A model generated the notes under the pieces. It saw only the letters and a list, made by a program, of their open reading frames with translations, searched no databases and had not been told where the DNA came from. Position numbers and translations under genes: made by a program. From contig JALBUN010000006.1 of the NCBI GenBank assembly GCA_025174535.1, forward strand, positions 248,001 to 312,000: a DNA stretch of 64,000 nucleotides. The letters run 5' to 3'. Origin of the DNA: Cantharellus purpuraceus. Lineage: Eukaryota > Basidiomycota > Agaricomycetes > Cantharellales > Hydnaceae. Positions 33,787 through 44,957 of this stretch are shown piece after piece; position 1 is the first letter of the stretch; each line of letters starts with the position of its first letter.

Positions 33787-35499
33787 TATAACCAAATGCA
33801 TGTCTCGCGTGGACAAATCCCCAGATATCGTTCCGCAGCCAATTTCCTTGCCGTGGAATTGATGATCGTCGCCTGTGACATGGCCAATGTCTTTGCTCGA
33901 ATACGGAAGAGCTCCTTCATTGCGTGGCAGGTAAACCAGTGCCTTGCCGCATTCCTGCTGCTCACCGATTCCAGACTCCGCCGGCATGCCTTGCCGTCAG
34001 GATCTATATAGCTGCATTTGCGGGCTGTCGTGAAGATAATATCTGACGGTGTGCTGAAATGCGGAGTAGGAGGCGCTGGGATTGAAGGCGGAAGGATGGA
34101 GTGCGACGGGGTTGTAGTCCATGCCGGAGTCGTGGGGCGCGATTTGGGGATCCCCGCGGATGATCCGTCCAGCTGCTCTAAAGCAACTGTACCGGCATGT
34201 GGCACAGATATGGATTGCCACGTTGTGTCACTGTCGTGACTTACGTTGTAAAGGCTGCTGGGGTCAGCTCCGTATGGTCTGTCAAACCCGATCCGTCAAA
34301 TTTGCGTCCATGACTATACAATGCACTCACTGGTTCAGAACCCCAGCGAAGATGCCTGATGTCTCGTATCCCTGGTTTACAACAGCCATCTGCCCTGCTA
34401 AATACCCGAGCGCATCATGGTCGCTTGAAAGAAGCGGTATCTCATGATCATGATGATCGTGAGGCATTGCACTTCCCGTGACAGACAAACTGGGATGCAT
34501 CGGTAGTGCAGAGAGGTGACTCGAGTAATCCTTAGATAGAAACATATCACTGGCAATTCACAACGTCAGCATAGCCGAGTGTGTAAACACACGAGGGGTT
34601 GCTCACTAGTACCAATTCTCCTCGGCGGGTTGTGGAAGTGCATGCCCTCCCTCCCAGTAGGGCTCCATAGATATCGCATTACTCCCTAACCCTGTATCGG
34701 AAGTAGGAATCGTCGACAGGGAAATTGAGGGGGTAGCCGGCGGAACTTGCGGGAGGAAGGGCGTAGCCATGAGCTGGCTTGGGTCTTGTGGTTGGTTTAA
34801 GCTTTCAGACCCTTCACCAGCCGTGGCTTCGAATGGCACTCCTGCACTTGCCCATATTGTTTTCAGACATTGTTGACACTCAGGATTTGAGCATGCAGAA
34901 TATAATGCCTCTTGCGATACGTCAGATGGCTGTGGGAAAGCTGTGTACTGAAGATGAGGAGACTGTTCATATTAGACACGGTACTAGCGTTTTGACTCAC
35001 TTGAGAGGTCAAACGATTCGAGTTGGTGGGATTGGGAGAAGGGGTAGTCATACTCATCGAAGCTGACGCAACTGCCATCTAGACCGGCCATGGAAGTTGA
35101 AGGGGCCGCGTCGGGAGGGTTGGAATACGAGGGCCACGTTGGATAATCAAAGTCCATAGAGCTGCCGTGCGATTGGGAGAAGGGGTTGCCATCGAAGCTG
35201 ACGGAACTGCCATCTAGACCGGCCATGGAAGTTGGAGGGGCCGCGTCGGGAGGGTTGGCATACGAGGGCCACGTTGGATAATCAAAGTTCATAGAGCTGC
35301 CGTGCGATTGGGAGAAGGGGTTGTCATCGAAGCTGACGGATATGCCATCTAGACCGGCCATGGAAGTTGGAGGGGCCGCGTCGGGAGGGTTGGCATACGA
35401 GGGCCACGTTGGATAATCCAAGTTCGTAGAGCTGCCAGACGCGTCAAACGCGCTCCAGGGCGCGTCAAACTCTTCAAAGTTAGCAGTGAACTGAGACAT
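33786..35499 (-). CDS. Low-complexity protein with three 45-aa repeats and a Cys/His-rich C-terminal segment
   Basis: The likely start is MSQFTANFEEFDAPW at 35499; the open frame runs further upstream, but a TATA box ~90 bp before this ATG favours it. Exons read in order: three repeats of DYPTWPSYxNPPDAAPPTSMAGLDG plus VSFD..NPFSQSHG; a Pro/Ser-rich part (~34606-34839) preceded by SNPECQQC; a His/Asp-rich part (34327-34545); and a last exon (33786-34205) with ARKCSYIDPDGKACRRSLE...AARHWFTCH, a C-x9-C...H-x3-C-H set that could bind zinc, followed by a basic helix-like end. Intron edges are not all fixed. I do not recognise the family; a nuclear regulator is possible. It is flanked by repeats on both sides but appears intact. 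Confidence 0.65.
35060..35466 (-). repeat. Three tandem coding repeats, 135-bp period
   Basis: The marker CTGCCATCTAGACCGGCCATGG recurs at 35072, 35207 and 35342 (third copy with TATGCC), exactly 135 bp apart, a multiple of three. The units are nearly identical in DNA, including at silent sites, so the expansion is recent or homogenised. Confidence 0.9.
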
Positions 35500-36922
35500 G
35501 ATAAAACCACTAAGCGTTGGGAATAGCTCAGACAAGAAGAGCTGAAGGGGAGAAATCACTTGGTGAAAGTCAGCCAAATTCCCTCTCCTTATATAACCCC
35601 TTGGCTTTAGGTGCCACGAGGTGCCACACCATGACGAATACAAAGCCTGGGTGCCCCCCCGAAATAGGGAAAGTGACTCTGACCCCTTCTGATGTCGGAA
35701 CCAGGCTGTTAGCTCGTAACGATAGCGATGGTTCTTTCGTGAGTACATGCAATGCTTTGAGCCACTCTTCATGAACAAACGGTGCGTTCTTTTTTTTTGT
35801 TCCTGTGGGAATTCACAATCCACTTCACGAATTCGCATGGAGGGTTCCTGAGCTAGCAAACTCGTGCCGGTATTCTTTCCCTATGAAATGGCCGCTCAAT
35901 ATTGATAGGTGAGGTTTCTTTGGTTCTTTTAGTTGTGGTTTGAATATTCCGCGATTGAATGGTTCTTATGCAGTCTAGTGTGGATATCACGATCACGATC
36001 ACACCGACCCCTAGTCTCTATTAGAGCATGGGCTGAGAGTAGAGCAACCCGTTTTTAGTTAGCGTTGAGATCTATGTAAAGAACAATGTGGACTCATTCG
36101 ACTCCGATAGACTCATGCACTTATGGGGTATAGGCCTCGCAAACCAACAGCCCGCCTAGACCCTAGGTGATGTCCTGTTTGGCCACACTGACGTTCATGC
36201 CGCAGACGCAACGACCCACCACCATGCTTGTCCTGTTTCGGAACTGGTGGTCAACAGTAACACGGTTCAGGCAGCGACGAGATGACTATTGTACTATCGA
36301 ATACGTAGTGAGGGGATACGATGCGAATGGGATGTGTTAGTAGGATCATTTATTTCACTACCAATATTATGTAGCTCCAAAGCCCGTCCGCTGGTCGATT
36401 ACCGGCGGCTATGCTCGTACCTTCCTCTGAAGGCGCGTCCCACTTCAGTTTCCGTCAACTAGCTTGAATATTGTTAAGAAAGATCGCAACAAGGTAGCCA
36501 TGATATCTGCAACGATATGCGTGACCGCTGAGTGTAGTAAGCTATCTGTTAGTCAGAGCGAAATACATGACAAACAGAGCTCTTTCACTATTTACTGTGT
36601 TGAAGGGGAACTAATGTTCGAACTAGTGCCATTCTTTTGCCATAAGTCGATGACCCAAGGCTAGCTCTTCCTCATGTGGGTACTTCTATTCGGCTTGGGC
36701 AACAAGGAGCGACATCGTTTGGTGGTAACAAGGTCCAGGCGATGGAACAAGGCAGTAAGATATAGGTTGGCATAACGTGTGATAAGACCTGAAGTCTACA
36801 GACTGCCAGAGAGGATGTTGAGGATTAAGAAAGACTTGTCACTTGATTATGTTATCGTACCAATAACATTATGTAACTACAAGGTTCATCCGCGTAGTGA
36901 CAAACACTTGGGCGGTGGCTAC
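35500..36922. other. Intergenic region with two diverged copies of one segment
   Basis: No gene is supported. A segment around 36351-36421 (ACCAATATTATGTAG...CGGCGGCTATGCTCGTAC) resembles 36858-36930 (ACCAATAACATTATGTAAC...GGCGGTGGCTACGCTCATGAC), pointing to an old duplication. The second copy is the target site of copia element C1. Confidence 0.5.
35589..35596 (-). promoter_or_regulatory. TATA-like box of the repeat-protein gene
   Basis: TTATATAA lies 90 bp upstream of the ATG at 35499 in the gene's orientation, in otherwise GC-balanced DNA. Confidence 0.5.
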
Positions 36923-36927
36923 GCTCA

Positions 36928-37133
36928 TGACGAAGATCATACGACTCGCCCTCAATGTGGACTCCTATGGGTCCACGACTCGGCAGGCCATAAACAATTT
37001 TCTAGCGCTTACTGGAGTTCACGCTCTTTCTGCTGAACTTCAGGTAAGCAATCCGTAGTATTCTGCCAACAACATTAGTATTTAATAAACGCTCTTTCTG
37101 CTGAACTCCAGTCTCCGCCTGCCTAAGTTGTTA
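36928..37133 (+). repeat. C1 5' LTR
   Basis: It starts TGACGAAGATC and ends CTAAGTTGTTA, a TG...TA instead of TG...CA pair. It contains a direct repeat of CGCTCTTTCTGCTGAACT about 76 bp apart. It is followed at once by the primer-binding site. Confidence 0.9.
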
Positions 37134-37147
37134 GGTTATGGGCCCCG
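37134..37147 (+). other. C1 primer-binding site
   Basis: GGTTATGGGCCCCG directly abuts the LTR. Its complement resembles the anticodon stem-loop of initiator tRNA-Met (GGGCTCATAACC), the internal 'half-tRNA' primer known for copia. The gag start codon ATG at 37138 lies within this site. Confidence 0.65.
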
Positions 37148-38094
37148 CCAGCGAATCAGAATCGCATGCCTTCAAATTTCCCAAGCTCAATGGCCAGAAC
37201 TACTCGCTCTGGGCCGAGCACATGCAAGCTGCATTGCAATCTCGCTACCTTTGGCTCATAGTCAATGGTATGGAGACTTGTCCGGAAATGCCATCCGGTG
37301 CAAAGGCGGCTACCGCAGAATGGAAACTTGAACGGAAGGAACACATGGACTGGTTGCTGCGCGATCAGGTGGCTCAGGGTCTTATGAAGGGCGCCACTGA
37401 GAGTTCTCAATGGCTGCATGTTTTGAAGGCCCAAACTTCAAAGCAGATGTGGGACACATGGCATGACATGTACGTGACCAATCAGCAATGGATAGAGGTC
37501 CACTACTACTTTGAGGAACTATATACTCGGAAGTACGTAGAGACAAGCTCCATGGCTGACCACATCGCTACTATGCTCGACCTCGGACAGAAAATTACAG
37601 CAGTGGGAGAGACACTCCCTGATATACACATCGCTCGAGCACTCATCCTTTCACTCCCTCACAACCAATCTTGGGACGTCATCAAAATCCAGCTGTTTGG
37701 TCTGGAATCATCAAAACTCACCTCTGTAACTGTCAGCAGCACACTCATTGCTGAAGCCAACTGTCGCTCCAGAGGCAAGTCCAGTGAAACTGCCCTATTG
37801 ACCGGGAAGAAAAACGGTGATGGCAAAAAGAAGAAGACCGGAGCTAAACCGAAACCTGATGATGAATGTCGTTACTGCCATGAGAAAGGTCACTGGGTCA
37901 GCAAATGCCCCAAGCATGAAGAGGAAGAGAAGAAGAAAAAGAGCGGTGGAGGCACAGCTAACCTCACCATTAATAACCTGCAAGAACTAGGTGAACGTCA
38001 GATAGGACACGTGTTCATTGTTCATGGCAGGAGAAACACCTACATTGGCCGAGTTAATATTGGACTGTGGTGCAACATCCCACATGTTTTGTGA
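37138..38094 (+). CDS. C1 gag polyprotein, 318 codons
   Basis: It starts in the primer-binding site (MGPASESESHAFKFPKLNG) and has the copia gag motifs FPKLNGQNYSLWAEHM and W..WLIVNG near the N-terminus, MWDTWHDMYV in the middle and the CCHC knuckle CRYCHEKGHWVSKCP at ~residue 244. A Lys/Glu-rich tail follows. The frame ends at 38094, after overlapping the protease frame (38018). The overlap suggests a frameshift, either programmed or mutational. Confidence 0.85.
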   Translation: MGPASESESHAFKFPKLNGQNYSLWAEHMQAALQSRYLWLIVNGMETCPEMPSGAKAATAEWKLERKEHMDWLLRDQVAQGLMKGATESSQWLHVLKAQTSKQMWDTWHDMYVTNQQWIEVHYYFEELYTRKYVETSSMADHIATMLDLGQKITAVGETLPDIHIARALILSLPHNQSWDVIKIQLFGLESSKLTSVTVSSTLIAEANCRSRGKSSETALLTGKKNGDGKKKKTGAKPKPDDECRYCHEKGHWVSKCPKHEEEEKKKKSGGGTANLTINNLQELGERQIGHVFIVHGRRNTYIGRVNIGLWCNIPHVL

Positions 38095-41000
38095 CTGGAA
38101 TTTCTTCACCACCTACACCCCTGCGACCTCACGCAAAATGATCACTGTAGGGGATGCTCACAGTATCCTGGTAGCTGGTCACGGTTCAGTTCGGTTCAGA
38201 AGCATCTTACCCAAAGGTTTTTGCACGATCACTTTACTCGGAGCCCTACATATCCCCACACTCGCTGCAAACTTGGTCAGTCTTGGCAAGTTGCAGCAAG
38301 AGGGTGCCTCGGTTACAAGCTATGACAGCAGACTATCAGTTTCACTGAAGGGAGACGAGCTGCTTCGTGGATCACTCACCAGTGACAGTAATACATTGTA
38401 CCACATCAACTGTCTTGAGATGCAAAGACACTCCACATACGCCGCAACGAGTGGGAGCCTCCGTCTTTGGCACTGGTGCTTAGGTCATCTGCACCTGGAC
38501 GCAATCCAGGGGATGTCACAGAAGAACCTAGTAGATGGACTCACCATATCATCACTCACAGAATATGACCCTGTGTGTGAAGGATGCGCACTTGGCAAAT
38601 CACACCGATTACCATTCCCTAAGGCCAGTAACACGCGATATGAAAAAATGGACTTACTCATAGTTGACCTCACTGGTCCGATGTCAGTTGAGACCTGGAG
38701 TGGAATGTGATATGCATTTGTTGCTGTTGAGGTCTCAAGCCGGCTCCCAATAGGGTGGATCCTACAATCGAAGGACGAAGCCGGCACTGCCCTGAAGGAA
38801 ACAGTGGCTATGTTAGAGTGACAGTCTGGCAAGTTACTGAAGTGGATTAGATGTGACAATGGTACAGAATTCACCAAACACCTTGTTGATTCATTTTGCC
38901 GCTGCAACGGTGTCGTTTTAGAAATGACCGTCCCATATTCACTGGAACAGAATGGGATCGCTGAACAGGCAATTGCCATCTTCTTTGACATGGTCAGATG
39001 CATGCTTCACTCAGCAAAGATGGACTTACGCTATTGGGGGGAAGCCTTCCTATATGCGGTCCACATACGCAGCTGTTCCTATACATCAGCTCTTAAAGGA
39101 ATGGTTCCACTGCAAGCTTGGTCGGGAACTAAACCCGACATATCTCACCTTCGAACATTTGGATCTATCGCTTATGTCAATGTCCCAAAGAAATTGCGTG
39201 GCGGTAAACTGGAAGTTACCTCTGTCAAATGCTGCCTGCTAGGTTGGTGGGCTAACGAGACGAAGGGATACCGCCTTGAAGATGTAGAGACAGGAAAGTT
39301 GATCACAGCTAGGGATGTACGGTTCCTAGAGGACCAAACCCCCAGGGATGTTGCTGTGATTGATACGCGAAGAGTTGCCCCCACACGCACTGAGATTGAG
39401 CGGTTAATGCCTGAGGATACAAGCCAACCAAGAAGAGAAAACTTACCGGCATATGAAGAGACACTGAACGGATCTGAGACAGACAGCTCTCAAGACACCC
39501 CTGCAGATGCTCATGTGCCCCCTTCCCTGGAACCGGATCCTAATGGACAACCTCCAACTCGATCGCATAGATGGGCTGACCTACCACTGTGAAACCACCC
39601 TGCGCGAACATGAAACCCAGCGATGCAATTTGGTACTGCAGCAACTGAGGATGAGATAGATGCAGCGGTGACAATAACTGGCAGAACTCACTGTGCATTC
39701 ATAGCATACTCAGATGAACCCCAAACGTACTGCCAAGCCATGAAGTCACACTACTCAAAGCAGTGGGAGGAGTCAGTTATAAAGGAATATAACCAGTTGA
39801 AGCAAACTGGTACCTTTGAGTGGGTCAAGACGCTCCCGGAAGGCCAGAAGGCAGTCGGTAGCTGCATCATCTTCCAAAATAAACATGATGGAAAAACGGC
39901 ACATTTCTTCAGCATAAATCACGCATCGTTGCAAAGGGATTCTCACAGGTGCCTGGTCAGGACTTCAATGACACGTTTGCATCGGTGGCAAAGTTTAGTA
40001 TGCTACGCACACTCCTATCCATTGTCGCTCATGAGGACCTCGAGTTGCATCAAATAGACGTAGTCGGTGCTTACCTACAGGGTGACCTCGACGAGGAGAT
40101 CTACATGGAAGTACCTGAAGGGATCAAAGAGGAGGGTAAAGAAGGCTGGTATTGGAAGCTCAGGAAAGCGCTCTATGGCTTGAAGCAGGCAGGACGTCAG
40201 TGGAAAACTAGACTGGATGAGGCAATGACCGGACTCAACTTTAAGAAGAGCCAGGTGGATGATTGCCTCTACATCCTCCAAGAGGAAGGCACCATCGCAC
40301 TCCTGGTACTCGTGTACGTGGATGATATGGCCGTTGCTGGACAATCACTCCAAAGGGTTGAGGACTTCAAGTTGGAACTTCAGAAGATCTTCAATATTAC
40401 TGACATTGGTGAGCTGAAATATATACTTGGTATTCAAGTCGCTCACAATAGAAAGAAACTCACTGTATCCCTGAATCAAATGGCCTATATCACCAGGATC
40501 TTATCCAAGTTCAGTATGCAAGATTGTGCACCCGTGGCCACTCCGCTTGCTGTCAAACATAATTTGTCAGCCTCACAGTCACCTGCTACAGAGGAGGACC
40601 ACGCAGCTTACCTCAGATACGCCAGCGGTCTCTCTTACCTTGAGATCATTGTATCCCTGCTATATGCAACACAGACAAGACCTGACATTCAATTTGCCGT
40701 CAGTCTCATTTCACAGTTCGGAGGAAACCCCGGAAAAGCTCACCTAGAGGCTGCAAAGCATGTCCTGCAGTATCTGAAGGGGACCGCTCAGTTCACCTTG
40801 GCGCTTGGGCAGAGAGCCCATGAATCCGTAGACCTAGTCGGTTGGTCTGATTCGAACTGGGGCGAGGACCCAGACACGCGCCAATCAGTGGGAGGTTTTG
40901 TGTTTGATGTTGCCGGAGGATCGGTCTCATGGTCGTCAAAGAAGCAGCCAACGGTCGCGTTATCTATGGTAGAAGCTGAGTACATGGCTGCATTGAACAC

Positions 41001-41301
41001 GACAAAAGAAGCTATATGGTTACGAACCTTACTTGAAGACCTGGGGTATCCACCAGTCACGGCCACCATCCTTCACGCCAACAATCAAGGGTGCATTGCG
41101 CTGGCACGAAACCCGGTCACCCACACGCGTGCTAAACATATTGATATCCACCATCATTTCATCCGAGAATGAGTAGATTGCGGTGAAGTCAACTTACAAT
41201 ACTGTTCTACCAATGATATGTTAGCCGACATATTCACCAAGCAACTTCCCAGAGATGCGTTCGAAAAATTTAGGGAGCTACTAGGAGTGGGAGAAGGTTG
41301 A
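38018..41301 (+). pseudogene. C1 pol: protease, integrase, reverse transcriptase, RNase H, with breaks
   Basis: Protease: LILDCGATSHMF (38048). GAG-pre-integrase: LRLWHWCLGHLHLDAIQ with CEGCALGK. Integrase: stops after WSGM (38708) and near 38819, then RCDNGTEFTKH and PYSLEQNGIAE, with D and E catalytic positions present. The reverse transcriptase starts at ~39700, shifts frame near 39910, and has DVVGAYLQGDLDEEIYME, ALYGLKQAGRQW and the catalytic LVYVDDMAVAG. RNase H has GWSDSNWGEDPDTRQSVGGFVF and SMVEAEYMA, a TGA at ~41170, then LADIFTKQLPRDAF. At least two in-frame stops and two shifts. Confidence 0.88.
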
Positions 41302-41328
41302 CATTGTTGAGCACTCATCGAGTGGGAG

Positions 41329-41534
41329 TGACGAAGATCATACGACTCCCCCTCAATGTGGACTCCTATGGGTCCATGACTTGGCAGGCCATAAACAATT
41401 TTCTAGCGCTTACTGGAGTTCACGCTCTTTCTGCTGAACTCCAGGTAAGCAATCCGTAGTATTCTGCCAACAACATTAGTATTTAATAAACGCTCTTTCT
41501 GCTGAACTCCAGTCTCCACCTGCCTAAGTTGTTA
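41329..41534 (+). repeat. C1 3' LTR
   Basis: Identical in length to the 5' LTR, with five differences, four of them transitions. It is preceded by the purine-rich GAGTGGGAG, which would serve as polypurine tract. Confidence 0.9.
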
Positions 41535-41539
41535 GCTCA

Positions 41540-42556
41540 TCCTTTAAAACAGAAAATATCTTCCATTTCAGTCTCTCAGGTGGACCCACTTCACTACTCT
41601 GGTGCATAATAATATCGAACCTCCCCCCAGAACATTTCACATCCCACTTGAAGGGGTACGATCGACTGTATTCCAAGAGGAATTGGTCGATATCTTCAGA
41701 ATAATTATGTCACAAAAATTTCATGTCCATCTGCTTGTTAACCCTACCCGTGCGTTTTGCTCTGTCAATCATTCTGATTACACCCACTTACACACTCCCT
41801 GTGCCTGCTTTGTTGCTCAATAATTAGTATTTTTTGTTTGTTTGTTTCTCACTTGTGTCGGATCACTCTCTGCGTCATGTTAATAGTCAAATAGCTTTTT
41901 CTCAACGGCCCCACCCTCCCTTTCTTCCCTCACTGCTTTCTTTTTCATGCATGTGTATGCGCGTCATGTCTGTGTCATTCATGGCGTGGTCGCTGTGGTC
42001 ATTGGGGTGTTTTTATGGCACTCAGGGTGTTTTTTTTTTCGTGTCTCGTACATCAGTACAACTGTATAGGCTGGTCCGCTTAGCATGAGGCCTTGAGGCC
42101 TGGGGGACTTGAAGCGGTTTTTTGTTTTGTTTTTTGGATAGAGGTTGGTCTGAGTCGAGGGGATGCGTATGATATGCCAGTGATTCAGACAATGTGATTC
42201 TGTGATATGTATCTGTACACTATATATGAGTCTGGGAATTGTGGCCCTACACTCCTTTCAGGCGCCCTGCAAGGATTTCCGCCTCTAATGACATCAAACA
42301 GGGACCATGCCACCAATAAAAAACCCACATTATCTCCCGTCCCTCACCCATCCACCCCCCTGCTCCCCCCTCATATCGACAGCTCCCACCTCCCATTCCC
42401 AACCCAATACATCCTCTCCCCCCTCTTCAACGTATACTCCCCCACATGCTCCCACCGTGCATCCACCCTGCTCAAATACCCACGCAGCTCTGCAGCGGTG
42501 GGTCCCACCCCTACCATGGCGCGTCCTCCGCCGCGGTACATCTTGGGTGCCTGCTG
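41540..42556. other. About 1 kb without a supported gene
   Basis: Contains T-rich and C-rich tracts (poly-T near 42030, C-rich 42340-42430). Open frames at plus 41602-41823 and 42207-42557 have no recognised motif. It may hold an unrecognised host exon. Confidence 0.45.
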
Positions 42557-43060
42557 AGGTTGGAGATTGGGTTGGAGGTTGGGTCAGAGGTTGGGTCGGA
42601 GTCAGAGCACATCGTGGGGGTCAGAACGGACTTGGCTTCAGCTTATGTGCTGCGCCCTCACTAATACCAGTGTCCGAGATTTTGGAGACGGAGTATGACT
42701 TAGAGAGTTAGGATCGGACTTAGGAACTAGGTGTGATTCAATATTCGAACTGGGGAATGAAGTCCCCAGTCGGGCAACTTAAATACATATTTTGAAATCT
42801 AATAATAATTACTCCGGTGATGGGTCTCCGAGGCCGACAGCCTTACATGAGTATGTCCGAGTCCGACGGGGACGGATGTCCCGGTTCCTATGGTGATGCT
42901 GATGCATCAATTGGAACCGGAGATGGATGGGCGGAATCGGCGGTGACAATTGGACAGGTAGATGGAGATGGCGGTTTCCAAATGGAGTATAGATTTCATA
43001 TGCGCGGGGATCTGAGTGGATCAGACGGGGATCTGGTCGTTAATGAATATAGTCATAACA
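42557..43060 (-). repeat. G-family LTR, inverted, left end altered
   Basis: The right end reads AGTCATAACA, the reverse of TGTTATGACT. The body is collinear with the other G LTRs. At the left end the expected TGTTACGCACT is missing and replaced by GCTGAGGTTGGAG, so this end is truncated or diverged. No target duplication is visible. Confidence 0.82.
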
Positions 43061-44160
43061 GTTGGTAAGACTCAGAATACAAGAGCCTACAGTCAGGAGA
43101 AGGGTATCCAGGTAGCCTGGCTGTATGCAGGATTGTACCAGAGTACTTAATTCACAAGTCACAAGATGTAACTTGGATATAGCAAAGAGATGGATATGTC
43201 AGTTGCTCAGTGAAGGAGGCAAACTAATCATCACAAAGGAGAATAATGTATGATAATTGAACTGAGGAATTTCAATACATGCCACTGGTATTTTATAGTA
43301 AAAACCCATCCACCTCTCAGCTACAATGGGCTTCATCATTCACTCCCCATGCTGTGGCCTCAGTGGCTGGCAAAGTCCATCCTTGGTCAGGCTTTCTCAT
43401 CTCACTGTTCAATGGCACTATATCACTGGGTCTGCATGGTAGATTGTTTGGTGATCAAGTGCCACACAAATGAACCCATACTGGCATTTTTATTGCTTGT
43501 GAAGTTCAGAAGTGGGATAGATTGCTTAGCCCTCTTTCACTGGTAGAGTGGTTGTTCACAATGGGTGCTCTATCAAACTGATTTCAACTCTTGACGGTCT
43601 CTTGACATCACCTACACTAAATCAGACTCTACAGAAGTCTTTGGGTGCTGATGCTGACTGGGGAAACAACTTCAATGACAGGCAGTTTGTCACTGGCTAT
43701 GTCTTTCTACCCACTGGAGGACCTGTCACATGGGCATCCACCCACTGTCACTATGTCAAGCATGGAAGCTGAGTACATGGCAGCTAGTCATGCCTCACAG
43801 GAAATTGCATGGCTTTGCTCACTATACACTGAACCGGACTTGCCTCCTGTGGAACCCACCACTCTGCATGTCACAGTCAGTCAGCCCTTGATTCTCTAAC
43901 AGTATCAGATTCCATGCCTGAAGCAAACATATTGATATTCAACACCACTACATATGTGATAAAATAGCTTCTCACAAAGTTACAGTACAGTACTGTGCTA
44001 CCAATGACCATCTCACTGACATATTTATTGAAGGATAACGCAGTGAAAGCTAGTATAAACTACATAGTTTGTCAGCTACTTTGACATACATCGCAAAAAG
44101 CTCCTCTCATAGAGATGATGAGCCCACTGCGTTGTACCGTGGATCTTTTGCAGGGGATGG
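43061..44160 (+). pseudogene. Element C3: decayed copia pol end
   Basis: RNase H motifs are spread over two frames: DADWGNNFNDRQFVTGYVFLPTGGPVTWAS, then SMEAEYMAASHASQEIAWL (43760-43830), followed by remains of the HIDIQHHY and ATND.L.DIF motifs around 43920-44030. The upstream part (43250-43550) is too decayed to assign. The purine run GCAGGGGATGG before 44161 fits a polypurine tract. Confidence 0.75.
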
Positions 44161-44391
44161 TGTAATGGCTGTGCTTGGATCATATGCCAGTAGCTAGCTT
44201 ACAGAAGCCATGTGCCAGCAACTGACATGTCAGTAGTTGCTTCCAGAAGTTTCACTCTGTACTTATAAACCAGGACCGTGAGTCCTGGTTTCCTCGCTCA
44301 ATCAACACCAGTAATAGACCTTATTGTCCACTTGTCTTATTTGTCCTTCTGCTCTCATTCTGATTCTGCTGAGTCTGTTACATGTGTAACA
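44161..44391 (+). repeat. Probable 3' LTR of C3
   Basis: It starts TGTAATGGC and ends ACATGTGTAACA, 231 bp, right after the polypurine tract, with 'acttataaacc' as TATA-like sequence. No second copy exists in the window to confirm it. Confidence 0.55.
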
Positions 44392-44417
44392 TATCATTTG
44401 ATGACATTACTTCAATG

Positions 44418-44672
44418 GTGTCCACCCTTTTTTTTGCACTCATTTGCACAGCCCTGTATAGCCACATCTTAGATTGTAATCTCCATGAAAAATGGGGTTC
44501 TGAGAGGCCATGATTGTCAAGTTACAGAATATTTATTGATCAGAGACATCTGAGCTTGAATCTGGGCCAAATGCCTGGTTCTGAGCTGGAGTCCCGACTG
44601 TGCAAAGGTTTGTGGGCATCAGTGGGTCCACAACTGTAGCACAGCAGAATCAGCACATTCTGGGGGAGGTTC
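44418..44672 (-). repeat. Fragment of an L-family LTR
   Basis: It matches the 48290-48540 part of the minus L LTR (GTGTCCACCC...GGACAGCC, GAGAGGC...GTCAAGTTA, GGTTTGTGGGCA), with many changes, so it is older than the full copies. Confidence 0.7.
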
Positions 44673-44950
44673 TGTAGCAACTAATGCGCAATGGACTAGC
44701 ATGATAACACCTCAGTGATATTCCTTCACTAAGTATACATCGAACTAATTACCTAGTGTGATAACTAGTGTACGTTAATACTAATCTATCATAAGTAAAA
44801 TGACTACGTACCACCTCAGTGATATTCCTTCGTGATATTCCTTCACTGAGGTGGAGTGAAAACTTCTGTGTGTTTATATATCCTGCCAGGTGGCAGGTGC
44901 TGAGTGCACGGACCATCGTATGGGCTTACATAATGGCCGCATTCCCAACA
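44673..44950 (-). repeat. C2 3' LTR, 278 bp
   Basis: On the minus strand it starts TGTTGGGAATGCGG right after the polypurine tract AAGGGGGAG and ends TGCTACA, with TATATAAAC as TATA box. It contains three copies of GTGATATTCCTTC and the inverted pair ACCTCAGTG/CACTGAGGT. Confidence 0.75.
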
Positions 44951-44957
44951 CTCCCCC

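Larger units (their letters stand above)
36928..41534 (+). mobile_element. Element C1: full-length Ty1/copia retrotransposon, target duplication GCTCA
   Basis: Two 206-bp LTRs (36928-37133 and 41329-41534) bound 4.2 kb of gag-pol. The 5-bp duplication GCTCA flanks the whole (36923-36927 and 41535-41539). The LTRs differ at five positions that I count, so insertion was fairly recent but not current. The domain order gag-protease-integrase-reverse transcriptase-RNase H is the copia order. Several stops and frameshifts mean the copy is probably not autonomous. Confidence 0.93.
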
